Assembly: GCA_041619555.1 (NCBI GenBank)
Contig: JBFKDQ010000002.1
Location: 62,001-126,000 of the forward strand
Reading direction: 5' to 3'
Source: Oceanococcus sp041619555
Lineage (GTDB): Bacteria > Pseudomonadota > Gammaproteobacteria > Nevskiales > Oceanococcaceae
DNA length: 64,000 nucleotides
Under the pieces are notes generated by a model. It did not search any database. It worked only from the letters and a program-made list of their open reading frames with translations, and had not been told where the DNA came from. How positions within the stretch are numbered: the first letter of the stretch is position 1; each line of letters opens with the position of its first letter. Positions 1 through 8,565 of this stretch are shown here, piece by piece. A program made the translations under genes and the position numbers.

Positions 1-180
1 CAGATCGGCCGCCGGCTGACGGGGCAGGTGGAGATTCTCAGCGGTCTTGAACCCGGAGAACGGGTCGTCGTCCATGGCGGCAACAAGCTGCGCGCCGGTG
101 CGGCACTGCAGGTGCTGGCGGAATTCGATGGCAGCGTGCCCATGGCTGAGCTGATCAGACAGGCAGGAGAGTCTTCGTGA
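1..180 (+). CDS. RND efflux periplasmic adaptor subunit, C-terminal fragment
   Basis: Only the last 59 codons are inside the window; the gene enters from the left edge and stops with TGA at 178-180. The visible part reads as the C-terminal membrane-proximal beta segment of a membrane fusion protein: it contains a G-L-E-P-G-E-R-V-V-V stretch, typical of HlyD/AcrA-like adaptors, followed by a short tail. In the family these periplasmic proteins bridge an RND pump to an outer-membrane channel. The stop overlaps the GTG start of the pump gene (GTGA), which indicates translational coupling and supports the assignment. The N-terminal lipoyl and hairpin domains cannot be assessed. Confidence 0.8.
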   Translation, partial: QIGRRLTGQVEILSGLEPGERVVVHGGNKLRAGAALQVLAEFDGSVPMAELIRQAGESS

Positions 181-3100
181 TTCTGTCCGATCTTGCCGTC
201 CGCCGGCCGGTCGTCGCGAGTGTCATCAGCCTGCTGCTGATTGCATTTGGCTGGGTCAGTTACGAGCGCCTGTCGCTGCGGGAATATCCGGATATCGATC
301 CGCCGGTGGTGTCCATTCGTACCAATTATCCCGGCGCCTCCGCCGCTGTCGTCGAGCAGCAGATTACGAAACCGATCGAGGACCGGATTGCCGGGGTTGA
401 GGGAATCCGCTTCATCTCGTCTTCCAGCCAGGATGGACGTTCCAATGTCAGTCTGGAATTCGTCAGCAGCCGTGACATCGATGGTGCGGCCAATGATGTG
501 CGTGATCGCATTGCCGGCGTGCTGAACAACTTGCCGCAGGAAGCGGATCCGCCGGAAGTGCAGAAGCAGGACACCGATGCGCAGGTCATCATGTGGCTGA
601 ATCTGGTCAGCACGCAGATGGACATTCTCGAGCTGACCGACTATGCCAAACGCTATCTGCAGGATCGCTTTTCGATTCTGCCGGGTGTGGCCAGCGTGAG
701 GGTTGGCGGCAGTCTGGAATATGCGATCAGGATCTGGCTGGATCGCCAGGCCATGGTCGCCCATGGTGTGGTGGTCGCCGATGTCGAGGCGGCCCTGCGC
801 GCCGAGAACGTGGAGTTACCGGCTGGCCAGGTGCAGTCGGAGCAGCGCATGTTTACCGCCCGGGTCGAACGTAGCTACACCAGCCCGGCAGATTTCGGGG
901 ATCTGGTGATCCGGCGGGGCGGCAACGGGCATCTGGTGCGTTTGGCTGACATCGCCAGGATCGAGAAAAGCGCGGTCGAGGACCGCACCTTCTTTCGCGG
1001 CAACGGCGTGCCGATGGTCGGCCTGGGGATCATCAAGCAGTCCAAGGCCAATACGCTGGAGGTTTCCGATGCGGTCAAGGCGCTGCGGGACCGCCTGAAT
1101 CCCACCCTGCCACCCGGCATGGAACTGAAACAGAGTTATGACACCGCGGTGTTTATCCGCGCGGCGATCCGCGAGGTCTGGAAGACCCTCGCATTCGCCG
1201 TGCTGCTGGTGGTGGTCGTGATCTACGTATTTCTTGGCAGCTTTCGCGCGATGCTGGTGCCGGCAGTCACCGTGCCGGTCTCGCTGGTGGCGACCTTCAT
1301 GGCGCTGCTGGCGTTCGGATTTTCGATCAATCTGCTGACCCTGCTGGCCCTGGTGCTTGCGGTTGGGCTGGTGGTCGATGATTCCATCGTCATGCTGGAA
1401 AACATTCATCGCCGGATCAGCGAAGGTGAGACGCCGCTGGTCGCTGCCTTTCGCGGCGCACGCCAGGTCGGTTTCGCCGTGGTGGCGACCTCGGTGGTCC
1501 TGATTGCGGTTTTCGTGCCGATCTCCTTTCTGCCCGGCGATACCGGGCGATTGTTCGCCGAATTCGCTTTGTGCATGGCTGGTGCGGTGTTCTTTTCCAC
1601 CCTCGTGGCCCTGACCCTGTCGCCGATGCTGGCGTCCAAGCTGCTACGTTCCAATGAACATGCGCCACCGCGGCTTGTCGCCCGCATCGATGAGGGTTTT
1701 GCCCGACTGACCACAGTCTATGGCCGCCTGATGGCGCGTGCGGTGCATCGACCGTTTTGGCTGCTGTGGCTGTTTGCGGCGCTGGCAATGGTGATCGCAG
1801 GCCTGTGGAAAGTCCTGCCGCAGGAATATGCGCCGCGCGAGGATCGCGGGGCTTTCTTCCTGCTGGTCAATGGTCCGGAAGGCGCGACCTTCGATTACAT
1901 GTCGGACTACATGCTGGAAATCGAACAGCGCCTGATGCCTTTGGTGGAGTCTGGTGAGGTTTCGCGCCTGCTGGTGCGGGCGCCACGCAGTTTTTCGGTG
2001 CAGCGATTCAATGATGGCTTCGTGATTCATGTCCTGTCGGACTGGGCGCAGCGTCGCAGCGCCTGGGAGATCATGGCGGAGATCCGCCAGCGCCTGGCTG
2101 ATCTGCCCGGCGTCAAAGCATTCCCGGTGATGCGGCAGGGCTTCGGTCGCGGTGTGCAGCAGCCGGTGCAGTTCGTGATCGGGGGCGGCGAATACAGCGA
2201 ACTGGCGCAGTGGCGCGATCAACTGCTGGCCGCGATTGAAGAGGACAATCCCGGACTGATCGGGCTTGACAGCGATTTCGAGGAAACCCAGCCACAGCTC
2301 AGTCTGCGAATTGATCGTGACCGGGCGGCGGATCTGGGCGTGCCGATCGCGGAGATCGGGGCCAGCCTGCAAACCTTGCTGGGATCGCGGCGGGTGACGA
2401 GCTACATTGAAGGCGGTGAGGAATATGACGTCATTCTCGAGGCCGAGCGCAGCCAGCAGACGGTGCCGCAGGATCTGCAGCAGATTTTCGTTCGCGCCGG
2501 CAGCGGCGCCCTCGTGCCGCTGGCCAATCTGCTCAGCGTGGAGGAAACCGCCGGTTCAACCGCGTTGAATCGCTACAACCGCGTGCGCGCCATTACCTTG
2601 TCGGCTGATCTGGCTGAAGGCTACAGCCTGGGTGAGGCGCTGGACTACCTGGTGGCAACCGCCCGGCGGGTGTTGCCGGCGGAGGTGGCGCTCGACTTCC
2701 GCGGGCCCTCGCAGGATATCCGCGAATCGGGCGATTCCATGGCGTTCACCTTCGTTCTGGGCCTGCTGGTCGTCTTCCTGGTGTTGGCGGCGCAGTTCGA
2801 AAGCTGGATCCACCCGCTGGTCATCATGCTGACCGTGCCGTTGGCGATCGCCGGCGCACTGGGTGGCCTGTGGCTGGCCGATGCCAGCCTTAATATCTAT
2901 AGCCAAATCGCCCTGGTGATGCTGGTGGGGCTGGCTGCCAAGAACGGCATCCTGATCGTTGAATTCGCGAACCAGCTGCGCGATGAAGGTCAGGCCTTCG
3001 AGGCCGCACTGGCCGAGGCGGCCAGAGTACGATTCCGTCCGATCGTGATGACGGGCATTACCACGGCGGCCGGTGCCCTGCCGCTGGTGCTGTCTTTCGG

Positions 3101-3272
3101 CGCAGGCGCCGAAACGCGTTTCGCGATGGGTGTCGTGGTCTTGTCCGGGGTGATCTCGGCGACCCTCTTCACTCTCTTCGTGGTGCCGGTGGCATACGCC
3201 TTGCTGGCGCGGCATACCGAGTCGCCGGGCGCGACTGCCCAGCGACTGCAACGCGAAGCGCAGGCAGGCTAG
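177..3272 (+). CDS. RND family efflux pump, inner-membrane transporter (HAE-1/AcrB type)
   Basis: 1031 residues, the usual length for proton-driven RND drug exporters. The first hydrophobic segment lies near residues 10-30. A second membrane block contains the signature V-V-D-D-S-I-V-M-L-E-N with Asp401 and Asp402, matching the proton-relay aspartates of AcrB TM4, and Lys922 in A-A-K-N-G matches the essential TM10 lysine. Two large periplasmic loops separate the membrane halves. The GTG start at 177 overlaps the adaptor stop. No outer-membrane channel gene follows; the next gene is convergent, so a TolC-like partner must be encoded elsewhere. Substrate is unknown. The relay residues look intact, so it is probably a functional exporter. 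Confidence 0.95.
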   Translation: MILSDLAVRRPVVASVISLLLIAFGWVSYERLSLREYPDIDPPVVSIRTNYPGASAAVVEQQITKPIEDRIAGVEGIRFISSSSQDGRSNVSLEFVSSRDIDGAANDVRDRIAGVLNNLPQEADPPEVQKQDTDAQVIMWLNLVSTQMDILELTDYAKRYLQDRFSILPGVASVRVGGSLEYAIRIWLDRQAMVAHGVVVADVEAALRAENVELPAGQVQSEQRMFTARVERSYTSPADFGDLVIRRGGNGHLVRLADIARIEKSAVEDRTFFRGNGVPMVGLGIIKQSKANTLEVSDAVKALRDRLNPTLPPGMELKQSYDTAVFIRAAIREVWKTLAFAVLLVVVVIYVFLGSFRAMLVPAVTVPVSLVATFMALLAFGFSINLLTLLALVLAVGLVVDDSIVMLENIHRRISEGETPLVAAFRGARQVGFAVVATSVVLIAVFVPISFLPGDTGRLFAEFALCMAGAVFFSTLVALTLSPMLASKLLRSNEHAPPRLVARIDEGFARLTTVYGRLMARAVHRPFWLLWLFAALAMVIAGLWKVLPQEYAPREDRGAFFLLVNGPEGATFDYMSDYMLEIEQRLMPLVESGEVSRLLVRAPRSFSVQRFNDGFVIHVLSDWAQRRSAWEIMAEIRQRLADLPGVKAFPVMRQGFGRGVQQPVQFVIGGGEYSELAQWRDQLLAAIEEDNPGLIGLDSDFEETQPQLSLRIDRDRAADLGVPIAEIGASLQTLLGSRRVTSYIEGGEEYDVILEAERSQQTVPQDLQQIFVRAGSGALVPLANLLSVEETAGSTALNRYNRVRAITLSADLAEGYSLGEALDYLVATARRVLPAEVALDFRGPSQDIRESGDSMAFTFVLGLLVVFLVLAAQFESWIHPLVIMLTVPLAIAGALGGLWLADASLNIYSQIALVMLVGLAAKNGILIVEFANQLRDEGQAFEAALAEAARVRFRPIVMTGITTAAGALPLVLSFGAGAETRFAMGVVVLSGVISATLFTLFVVPVAYALLARHTESPGATAQRLQREAQAG

Positions 3273-3997
3273 TACCCGCGGCGCGGGCCGCCGGGTGGCA
3301 TGGGTGGAGTGGCGAACGGCACCTCGCGTCCGCACAGTGCTTCGAGGATCATCAGTTCCATGTCGCTGTGGTCGATCATCGGTGCGGGCAGGATGTGGTT
3401 GGCGCCCGCAGCCTGGTCGAGAATCCAGCGCGGTTCATCGTGGTGTTTGGATTCGATGTCCTCTGCCTGATCTGGCGCGGCCTTCGCGGCGAGTTGGCTG
3501 CGACCGTAGCAGGTGCAGGCGTAAGTTCTGCCGGGATGGATGGCGGTGTAGAGCGCGGTACCGCGAATGCCGATCGTGGCGGTCCGGGTATGCACCGTCA
3601 GGGGTTCAGTGCGTTTGCCGAAGACGCCAAGCACGGCGCCGCTGATCAATTGCATCGCATTGACGAACAGGGCTTTGCCGCCAAGTTCGAGTATCGAGCG
3701 CTCCCGCAGGACATAGGCATTGTCACCCACGGCGAAAATCAGCTGACCGCCCGGCCCCACCTCGACCTGATCCGTGGCTTCGATTGGCGTGTCGCGCCGG
3801 GCGCTCTGGCCGTTGACCAGAACGCGACCCTGCATGGTGAAAATGGACTGCCCTTCCGGCAGCTTTTTCGGCCGCTTGCCAAACCAGCCGGCCAGGGCGC
3901 TGGCCTGCCAGCCCAGTCCGCCCACCAGCATGCCGCTGGACAGGGCGTGCAGAAGGAATTGGCGTCGTGCTTCCGGGGTCGTCTGCCTGCTCGCCAT
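3269..3997 (-). CDS. FecR-domain protein with Tat-type signal
   Basis: 242 residues from the ATG at 3997, chosen because GGAGGCG lies just upstream; an upstream in-frame start at 4057 would lack a leader. The N-terminus carries A-R-R-Q-F-L followed by a hydrophobic stretch ending A-L-A, which resembles a twin-arginine export signal. The centre matches the FecR beta domain, with T-A-T-I-G-I-R-G-T near residue 140. The C-terminus has H-H-D-E-P-R and D-H-S-D-M-E-L-M, motifs I associate with a gammaproteobacterial FecR-like family. There is no membrane anchor and no neighbouring sigma factor, so a classical FecR anti-sigma role is doubtful. It is divergent from an outer-membrane protein gene with a 54-bp spacer and converges on the pump gene, sharing CTAG at the stops. 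Confidence 0.8.
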   Translation of the reverse strand: MASRQTTPEARRQFLLHALSSGMLVGGLGWQASALAGWFGKRPKKLPEGQSIFTMQGRVLVNGQSARRDTPIEATDQVEVGPGGQLIFAVGDNAYVLRERSILELGGKALFVNAMQLISGAVLGVFGKRTEPLTVHTRTATIGIRGTALYTAIHPGRTYACTCYGRSQLAAKAAPDQAEDIESKHHDEPRWILDQAAGANHILPAPMIDHSDMELMILEALCGREVPFATPPMPPGGPRRGY

Positions 3998-4015
3998 GTT
4001 GAGGACGCCTCCGCT

Positions 4016-4021
4016 TATACT
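4016..4021 (+). promoter_or_regulatory. Candidate -10 element (TATACT) for the outer-membrane protein gene
   Basis: TATACT lies in the 54-bp spacer between the divergent FecR-domain gene and the outer-membrane protein gene, 30 bases before the ATG at 4052. It differs from the sigma-70 -10 consensus at one base. No good -35 hexamer is present at the expected distance, so this is a weak call. Confidence 0.35.
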
Positions 4022-4051
4022 GATGGGGTCGTTGACACTGGAGTGCGCAGT

Positions 4052-4939
4052 ATGCACCGTCGAGATCCTGTCCGTCGAAGTTGTGGTGTCAAGTCGATCT
4101 ATCCGCTTCTGGTGATGCTGGTGTTGGCACCGGCCGCGCAGGCCATGGATGCACGTCTAATGTTTACGCTGGGCCATGATGACAACCTCGGCAACGTCAG
4201 TGGCTATGCGACGCGCTACCCCAGCGCCACGGCCGAATTCGGTTTGACCCTGGTCACGCCGCTGGGGCAAGCGCAGCAATTTGGCCACCTGTTCGGGGCG
4301 GGTCTGCAAGCCCGGCGGCTTGAGGCCCAGCCCGGTCTTTCCTCGCTCGATGCCGAGCTCAACTGGCAGGCGTGGCTGGCTTTTGGTCGCGGTTTCTATG
4401 CGCCCGCCGCCTGGCTGCTTGTTGCCGCAGGTTACCAAGAGTATGACAGCGAGGGACGGGATGCGAGTTGGAGTCGGGCGCGTCTGAGCCTGAATCAGCG
4501 CTGGACAAGCCGGATCATGGCGCAGGGTTTCTTGCAGTTCTCCGCCACCGATGCACGTGAGAGCGTGTTTGACTCAAGTGCACAGGAATGGGGGCTGGCG
4601 CTGTACTGGCAGGTCGCCGCGCGTCTGAGCTTGCGCAGCGCCTATTCCCGCCGCAATGGCGATATCAGCGTCAGTGCAAGGGCGAGCGAGGGCACGTACC
4701 CGCGCGACGGATCGGCCATTCGCGACGATGGATTTTCCGGCGATCTCTACGCTTTCCGGCTGCCCGCGCACAGCCATGTGATTTCCGCCGGAGCGCAGTG
4801 GCAGATCAATCGCGATTGGTCTGCGGATCTGGACTGGCGCATGCGGCGCACCCCTGCGCAATCCGCTTACCTGGCCACTTCGGCCCGCTCGGATTATCGC
4901 CGGCAGCAGGTTCTGCTGGGCTTGAGCTACGGCTTTTAG
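4052..4939 (+). CDS. Putative outer-membrane beta-barrel protein
   Basis: 295 residues from ATG 4052; the frame is open further upstream, but this start gives a Sec signal (basic N-region, hydrophobic Y-P-L-L-V-M-L-V-L-A-P-A-A-Q-A) and a GGAG sits at 4040-4043. The mature protein alternates hydrophobic and polar residues, is rich in Trp, Tyr and Arg, and ends in L-S-Y-G-F with a terminal Phe, the usual C-terminal signature of barrels assembled by Bam. The start G-H-D-D-N-L-G-N-V-S resembles the N-termini of uncharacterised gammaproteobacterial outer-membrane proteins. It is divergent from the FecR-domain gene, which suggests shared control. Function unknown. Confidence 0.65.
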   Translation: MHRRDPVRRSCGVKSIYPLLVMLVLAPAAQAMDARLMFTLGHDDNLGNVSGYATRYPSATAEFGLTLVTPLGQAQQFGHLFGAGLQARRLEAQPGLSSLDAELNWQAWLAFGRGFYAPAAWLLVAAGYQEYDSEGRDASWSRARLSLNQRWTSRIMAQGFLQFSATDARESVFDSSAQEWGLALYWQVAARLSLRSAYSRRNGDISVSARASEGTYPRDGSAIRDDGFSGDLYAFRLPAHSHVISAGAQWQINRDWSADLDWRMRRTPAQSAYLATSARSDYRRQQVLLGLSYGF

Positions 4940-5019
4940 TCGATAGGTTTTTTTTGTGCCTGCGGGGCGATGACGGGTGCAGCCTGAACTCTGTTCATTT
5001 TTTCTTTACATGGAATGCA

Positions 5020-5056
5020 GATAATGCGAAGGGACACCAAAATATATCCGCAGGAG
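5020..5056 (+). promoter_or_regulatory. Upstream region of the pilus operon: -10-like GATAAT and strong ribosome-binding site
   Basis: The 124-bp gap before the pilus operon contains GATAAT at 5020-5025 in an AT-rich patch and AGGAG at 5052-5056, seven bases before the ATG at 5064. No good -35 hexamer pairs with GATAAT, so the promoter is tentative while the ribosome-binding site is clear. A run of eight T at about 4948-4955 follows the previous gene but has no convincing stem before it. Confidence 0.35.
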
Positions 5057-5063
5057 ACCCACT

Positions 5064-5546
5064 ATGCCCCAGCCCCTGACCCTTCGTACCGTCCTGATTC
5101 TGGCTGCTGGCGGGTATGCGATGCAGGCCAGTGCGGCCACGGAGACCGACACCTTTGACGTCACGGCCACCGTCGTGGCCAGTTGCTCTGTATCGGTTTC
5201 CGATCTGGCATTCGGCAACTATGACCCCACCCTGGGCACAACTGGCACCACCTCTGTGACCAGCAACTGCACCCTGGCAACCACCTATGCCCTGGGGCTT
5301 GATTTCGGTGGCGCCGCCGATGTGAACAGCCGGGTCATGGATGGGCCGAATGCCAATACTCTGTCCTATCAGTTGACCACCGATCTGGCCGGTCTGATTC
5401 CCTGGGGCAATACCACCGGTGATGATGTCGATCTGGTGGGCACTGGCCTGAATGTGCCGACCACCATTTACGGCCAGATTCCTTCGGCCCAAAATGTCGA
5501 AGCGGGCAGCTATACTGACACGATTACGGTGACGCTCACGTATTGA
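5064..5546 (+). CDS. Spore coat U domain pilin (archaic chaperone-usher major subunit)
   Basis: 160 residues with a Sec signal ending A-S-A followed by the SCPU domain: V-T-A-T-V-V-A-S-C-S-V-S at the start, a second Cys in S-N-C-T-L-A (likely disulphide) and the C-terminal G-S-Y-T-D-T-I-T-V-T-L-T-Y strand. In the family, such subunits lack one Ig strand and are completed by donor-strand exchange from the chaperone and then the next subunit. It is first in a four-gene operon with chaperone, usher and a second SCPU protein, the order expected if it is the main pilin, as in the Csu system of Acinetobacter. Its stop overlaps the chaperone start by one base. Confidence 0.88.
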   Translation: MPQPLTLRTVLILAAGGYAMQASAATETDTFDVTATVVASCSVSVSDLAFGNYDPTLGTTGTTSVTSNCTLATTYALGLDFGGAADVNSRVMDGPNANTLSYQLTTDLAGLIPWGNTTGDDVDLVGTGLNVPTTIYGQIPSAQNVEAGSYTDTITVTLTY

Positions 5547-6247
5547 TGGGACACAGGCCTCGGCGCGCGATTGTTGCAGTCGTACTTTTCCTTGCGGTTT
5601 GGTCTGCTGCAGCGCCGGCCTCAGGGCTGAGTGCGGCGCCGGTGCGTCTGGAGTTTGCTGCCGACAGAAAAGTGCAGCAGCTGCGTATCGGCAATACTGG
5701 GCGCGACAACATGGTGGTGCAGATCGAACTGTTCCGCTGGTCGCAGCCCGAAGGTGAGGACAGGCTCGAGCCTTCGCGGGATTTTCTTGTCACCCCGCCG
5801 ATTCTTGAGATCGCGGCCAGTGCTCATCGCATCGTCCGGGTAGGTCCGCGCGCGGCTAGTCCGGATGTCTGCGAGGCGAGCTATCGCCTGGTCATCACCG
5901 AAATCCCGCAACGCAACAAGGACGAGCCGCCATTGCGCTTTCGCACGCGCATGCGCCTGCCTCTGTTTCACCGGCAGTCCGCGGACTGCCGCTTTGATTT
6001 ACGCTGGCGCAGGCAAGACGGGGTACTGGTGGTGAGCAATGCAGGTCTAGCGCATGGACAGCTGCAGAGCGTGAACCTGGTCCAAGGTGAAAGAAACTGG
6101 CTTCTGAAACTGAAAAACGTGGGCTATGTGTTGCCGGGCGCACGGCAGCAGTTCGAGCTGCCCGCAGATTTGTCCGGAGACCGCTTCAAGGTGGAATACA
6201 TGGCCCGAGGGCAGGGTCAGGAAACCGTGATCCTGCCCCCGCGCTGA
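5546..6247 (+). CDS. Periplasmic pilus assembly chaperone (PapD/CsuC-like)
   Basis: 233 residues from the ATG at 5546, which overlaps the upstream stop as TGATG; a TTG three bases earlier is possible. A Sec signal precedes two Ig-like domains. The first has A-P-V-R-L-E-F at its start and the R-I-V-R-V-G-P strand near residues 95-100, where the family keeps the subunit-binding basic residue and zipper strand; the second ends G-D-R-F-K-V-E-Y. It should hold newly exported SCPU subunits in the periplasm and hand them to the usher encoded next. Archaic (sigma-class) chaperones differ from classical PapD in loop lengths, and this one fits that class by operon context. Confidence 0.88.
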   Translation: MGHRPRRAIVAVVLFLAVWSAAAPASGLSAAPVRLEFAADRKVQQLRIGNTGRDNMVVQIELFRWSQPEGEDRLEPSRDFLVTPPILEIAASAHRIVRVGPRAASPDVCEASYRLVITEIPQRNKDEPPLRFRTRMRLPLFHRQSADCRFDLRWRRQDGVLVVSNAGLAHGQLQSVNLVQGERNWLLKLKNVGYVLPGARQQFELPADLSGDRFKVEYMARGQGQETVILPPR

Positions 6248-8565
6248 ACGCTCGCGTTCATCCGTTCCTGTGCCGCTGGCTGGTCTGCCTGGGCGTGATC
6301 TTGCTGCTGCCCGGACAGCTGCAGGCGGCGCCTTTTGATCGCTACCTCTGGGTTGATGTGAGGATCAATGAAGTGGACAAGGGGGTCGTGCTGGCCGCCT
6401 TGCCCGATGGGCCGACGCCGTGGCTGGAAATTTCCACGCTGGCGGCTTGGGATCTGCTCGATCATTCCAGCCATCTGGTCAAGCGCATCGAGGACGTCGA
6501 TTTTGTCGCGCTGGATACCATCGCCGGCCTGCATTACGAATTCGAGCCACAACAGGCGCGCTTGCTGATCCGGCTGGACCCGTCGCTCTTGCCCCATCAC
6601 CGCCTGAATACGGCAGAGGCAAGGGCTGCGCGGCAGATTGCCCGTGGGCATGGGGTCCACCTGAACTACGATCTGCTGCATGCCAGTGCCGATGGGCTCG
6701 GGCAGACGAGCCAGAGTGGCTTCGCCGAAATCGTCTACCACACGCCGTGGGGGGCCTTACGCAGTGGCTGGCGCGGGCAGGAGCTGGACGGCAGCTGGCG
6801 CAGCCCCCGGCTCGACACGGTCTGGACCCAGGATTTCATCGCTCGCGGCACACGGCTGATGATCGGAGACTTCATCAGCGCCACGGACAGTCTGGGGACC
6901 CGCTATCGCCTCGGCGGTTTGCGCTACAAACGCGAGTTTTCTCTGCGCCCCGAAGTCAGCACCTTTGATGCGCCGGAGTTCTCCGGCCTGGCGGAACTGC
7001 CCTCCAATGTGGAATTGATCATCAATGGATTCAGGCGTGCCAGCCTGCAGACCGAGCCCGGCTATTTCACGATCGAGGATGCGCCCATCATGACCGGTTC
7101 AGGGACGGCTGAAATCGTGCTGACCAACGTGCTGGGCGAGCGTCAGGTGCAACGTCTGGAATACTATGTCGATCCCCGCCTGCTGCGCGAAGGCCTGCAT
7201 GACTTCGATTTTTCAATCGGTTGGCAGCGGCAGCAATTCGGAATCAGCAGCCTGGACTACGCCATGCCGACCGCGCTGGCGCGACACCGGGCCGGGATCA
7301 ACAATCATGCAACTTTGGAATGGAACGCAGCCTGGTCCAGGGATCTGGCCAATGCCGAATTGCAGTATCTGTTTCAACCCATGGATTGGCCGGTGACGGT
7401 CAATACCGGCGCCGGACTGTTTCGCACCGCGGCGGCCGGAACAGCGCCGCTGGCGCGCCTGGGCGTTTCCTTCCAGAAGCGGCGCTACTACGCCGGCCTG
7501 CAGGGTCTGATCATGCGTCGCAGCCCGTCCGTGTCGAGCTTGCCCCTGTCGCGCCAGTTTCTGAGTCGGGCCGGTTTCCAGTGGCACGGCTGGAGTCTGG
7601 CCTATGACGGGCTCCACCGCGATGCGCCGACACGGGGTCGTTTCGAGCGACATACGGTGCGTGCCAGCCGCAGCCTGAACTGGCGGGAGGCCCAGATTTC
7701 ATTCAGCGTGAGCGGCTTCCGCATGCAGGCTGCGGGGGAGGAGGATGAGAGCGGCATCCAGCTCAGCCTGAACTGGACCGCACGCCCGCGTCAGCACTGG
7801 ACCTTGACTGCCCGGCAGGCCCAGACACAGCGCGTGGTCGGGACGTACAATTTCCGTAGTGCATCGGAGCTGGGACAGAAGCTGTCGCTGCAGCAGCTCT
7901 ACGAGGAACGTGAGCATGCGATGCTGGCGCAGTGGCAATACAGCGATCCGCGCTGGCAATTGCGGGCGCGCAGCCGGATTGATGAAGAGGCCGAAAGTCT
8001 GCAACTGGGCCTGCAGGGGGCGATTGGGTATCTGGGCGGGTACTGGTTTGTGTCCCGGCCGCTGGGCAGCAGTTATGCCCTGGCCGATGTGGGGGGGCAT
8101 GCCAACATCCCGGTCTACATGCATCATCGGCAGGTCGGAATCACCAATTCTGCGGGGGTTGCGGTGATTCCGCGGCTACTGCCCTATCAGGACAATGCGG
8201 TCACCATTCGCGCCGAGGACTTTTCCTGGCAGACTCAGGTTCTGGAGCAGTCCCTGCGGCTCAAGCCCGGCGCGCAAACCGGGGTCTATCTTGAATTTCC
8301 GGTCAAGACCGGGCTGGCGGTGCAGTTGCGCCTGCTGCAGGCGCCTGGTCTGCCCGTGCCGGCGGGCGCAGTGATCTACCCGGATTCGGCGCAAGAGGGG
8401 CTGCGCTTTTTCAGCGGCGAGGACGGCGAGAGCTATGTCGAGATCGAGGCGGGAGTCAATGGATTTCAGGCCTACTGGGACGGGCAGAGCTGCCGGTTCG
8501 AGATCGACTCGGCTGAACTGCCGCAGCAGGTGATGCCGCATATCGGAGCCCGGCTGTGTCGTTGA
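6244..8565 (+). CDS. Outer-membrane usher of the chaperone-usher pilus (CsuD-like)
   Basis: About 773 residues if translation begins at CTG 6244, or 756 from GTG 6295. Family features include the N-terminal Y-L-W-V-D-V-R-I-N-E strand, the plug/barrel region with L-G-T-R-Y-R-L-G-G and L-I-I-N-G-F-R-R-A near residue 250, and the C-terminal Ig-like segments. Ushers bind chaperone-subunit complexes and translocate the growing pilus. No ATG, GTG or TTG lies between the upstream stop and 6295. The GTG start would truncate the signal peptide to M-I-L-L-L-P-G-Q-L-Q-A, whereas the CTG overlapping the chaperone TGA gives a complete signal peptide with basic N-region. The 3' end overlaps the next gene by 10 bases. 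Confidence 0.88.
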   Translation: MNARVHPFLCRWLVCLGVILLLPGQLQAAPFDRYLWVDVRINEVDKGVVLAALPDGPTPWLEISTLAAWDLLDHSSHLVKRIEDVDFVALDTIAGLHYEFEPQQARLLIRLDPSLLPHHRLNTAEARAARQIARGHGVHLNYDLLHASADGLGQTSQSGFAEIVYHTPWGALRSGWRGQELDGSWRSPRLDTVWTQDFIARGTRLMIGDFISATDSLGTRYRLGGLRYKREFSLRPEVSTFDAPEFSGLAELPSNVELIINGFRRASLQTEPGYFTIEDAPIMTGSGTAEIVLTNVLGERQVQRLEYYVDPRLLREGLHDFDFSIGWQRQQFGISSLDYAMPTALARHRAGINNHATLEWNAAWSRDLANAELQYLFQPMDWPVTVNTGAGLFRTAAAGTAPLARLGVSFQKRRYYAGLQGLIMRRSPSVSSLPLSRQFLSRAGFQWHGWSLAYDGLHRDAPTRGRFERHTVRASRSLNWREAQISFSVSGFRMQAAGEEDESGIQLSLNWTARPRQHWTLTARQAQTQRVVGTYNFRSASELGQKLSLQQLYEEREHAMLAQWQYSDPRWQLRARSRIDEEAESLQLGLQGAIGYLGGYWFVSRPLGSSYALADVGGHANIPVYMHHRQVGITNSAGVAVIPRLLPYQDNAVTIRAEDFSWQTQVLEQSLRLKPGAQTGVYLEFPVKTGLAVQLRLLQAPGLPVPAGAVIYPDSAQEGLRFFSGEDGESYVEIEAGVNGFQAYWDGQSCRFEIDSAELPQQVMPHIGARLCR

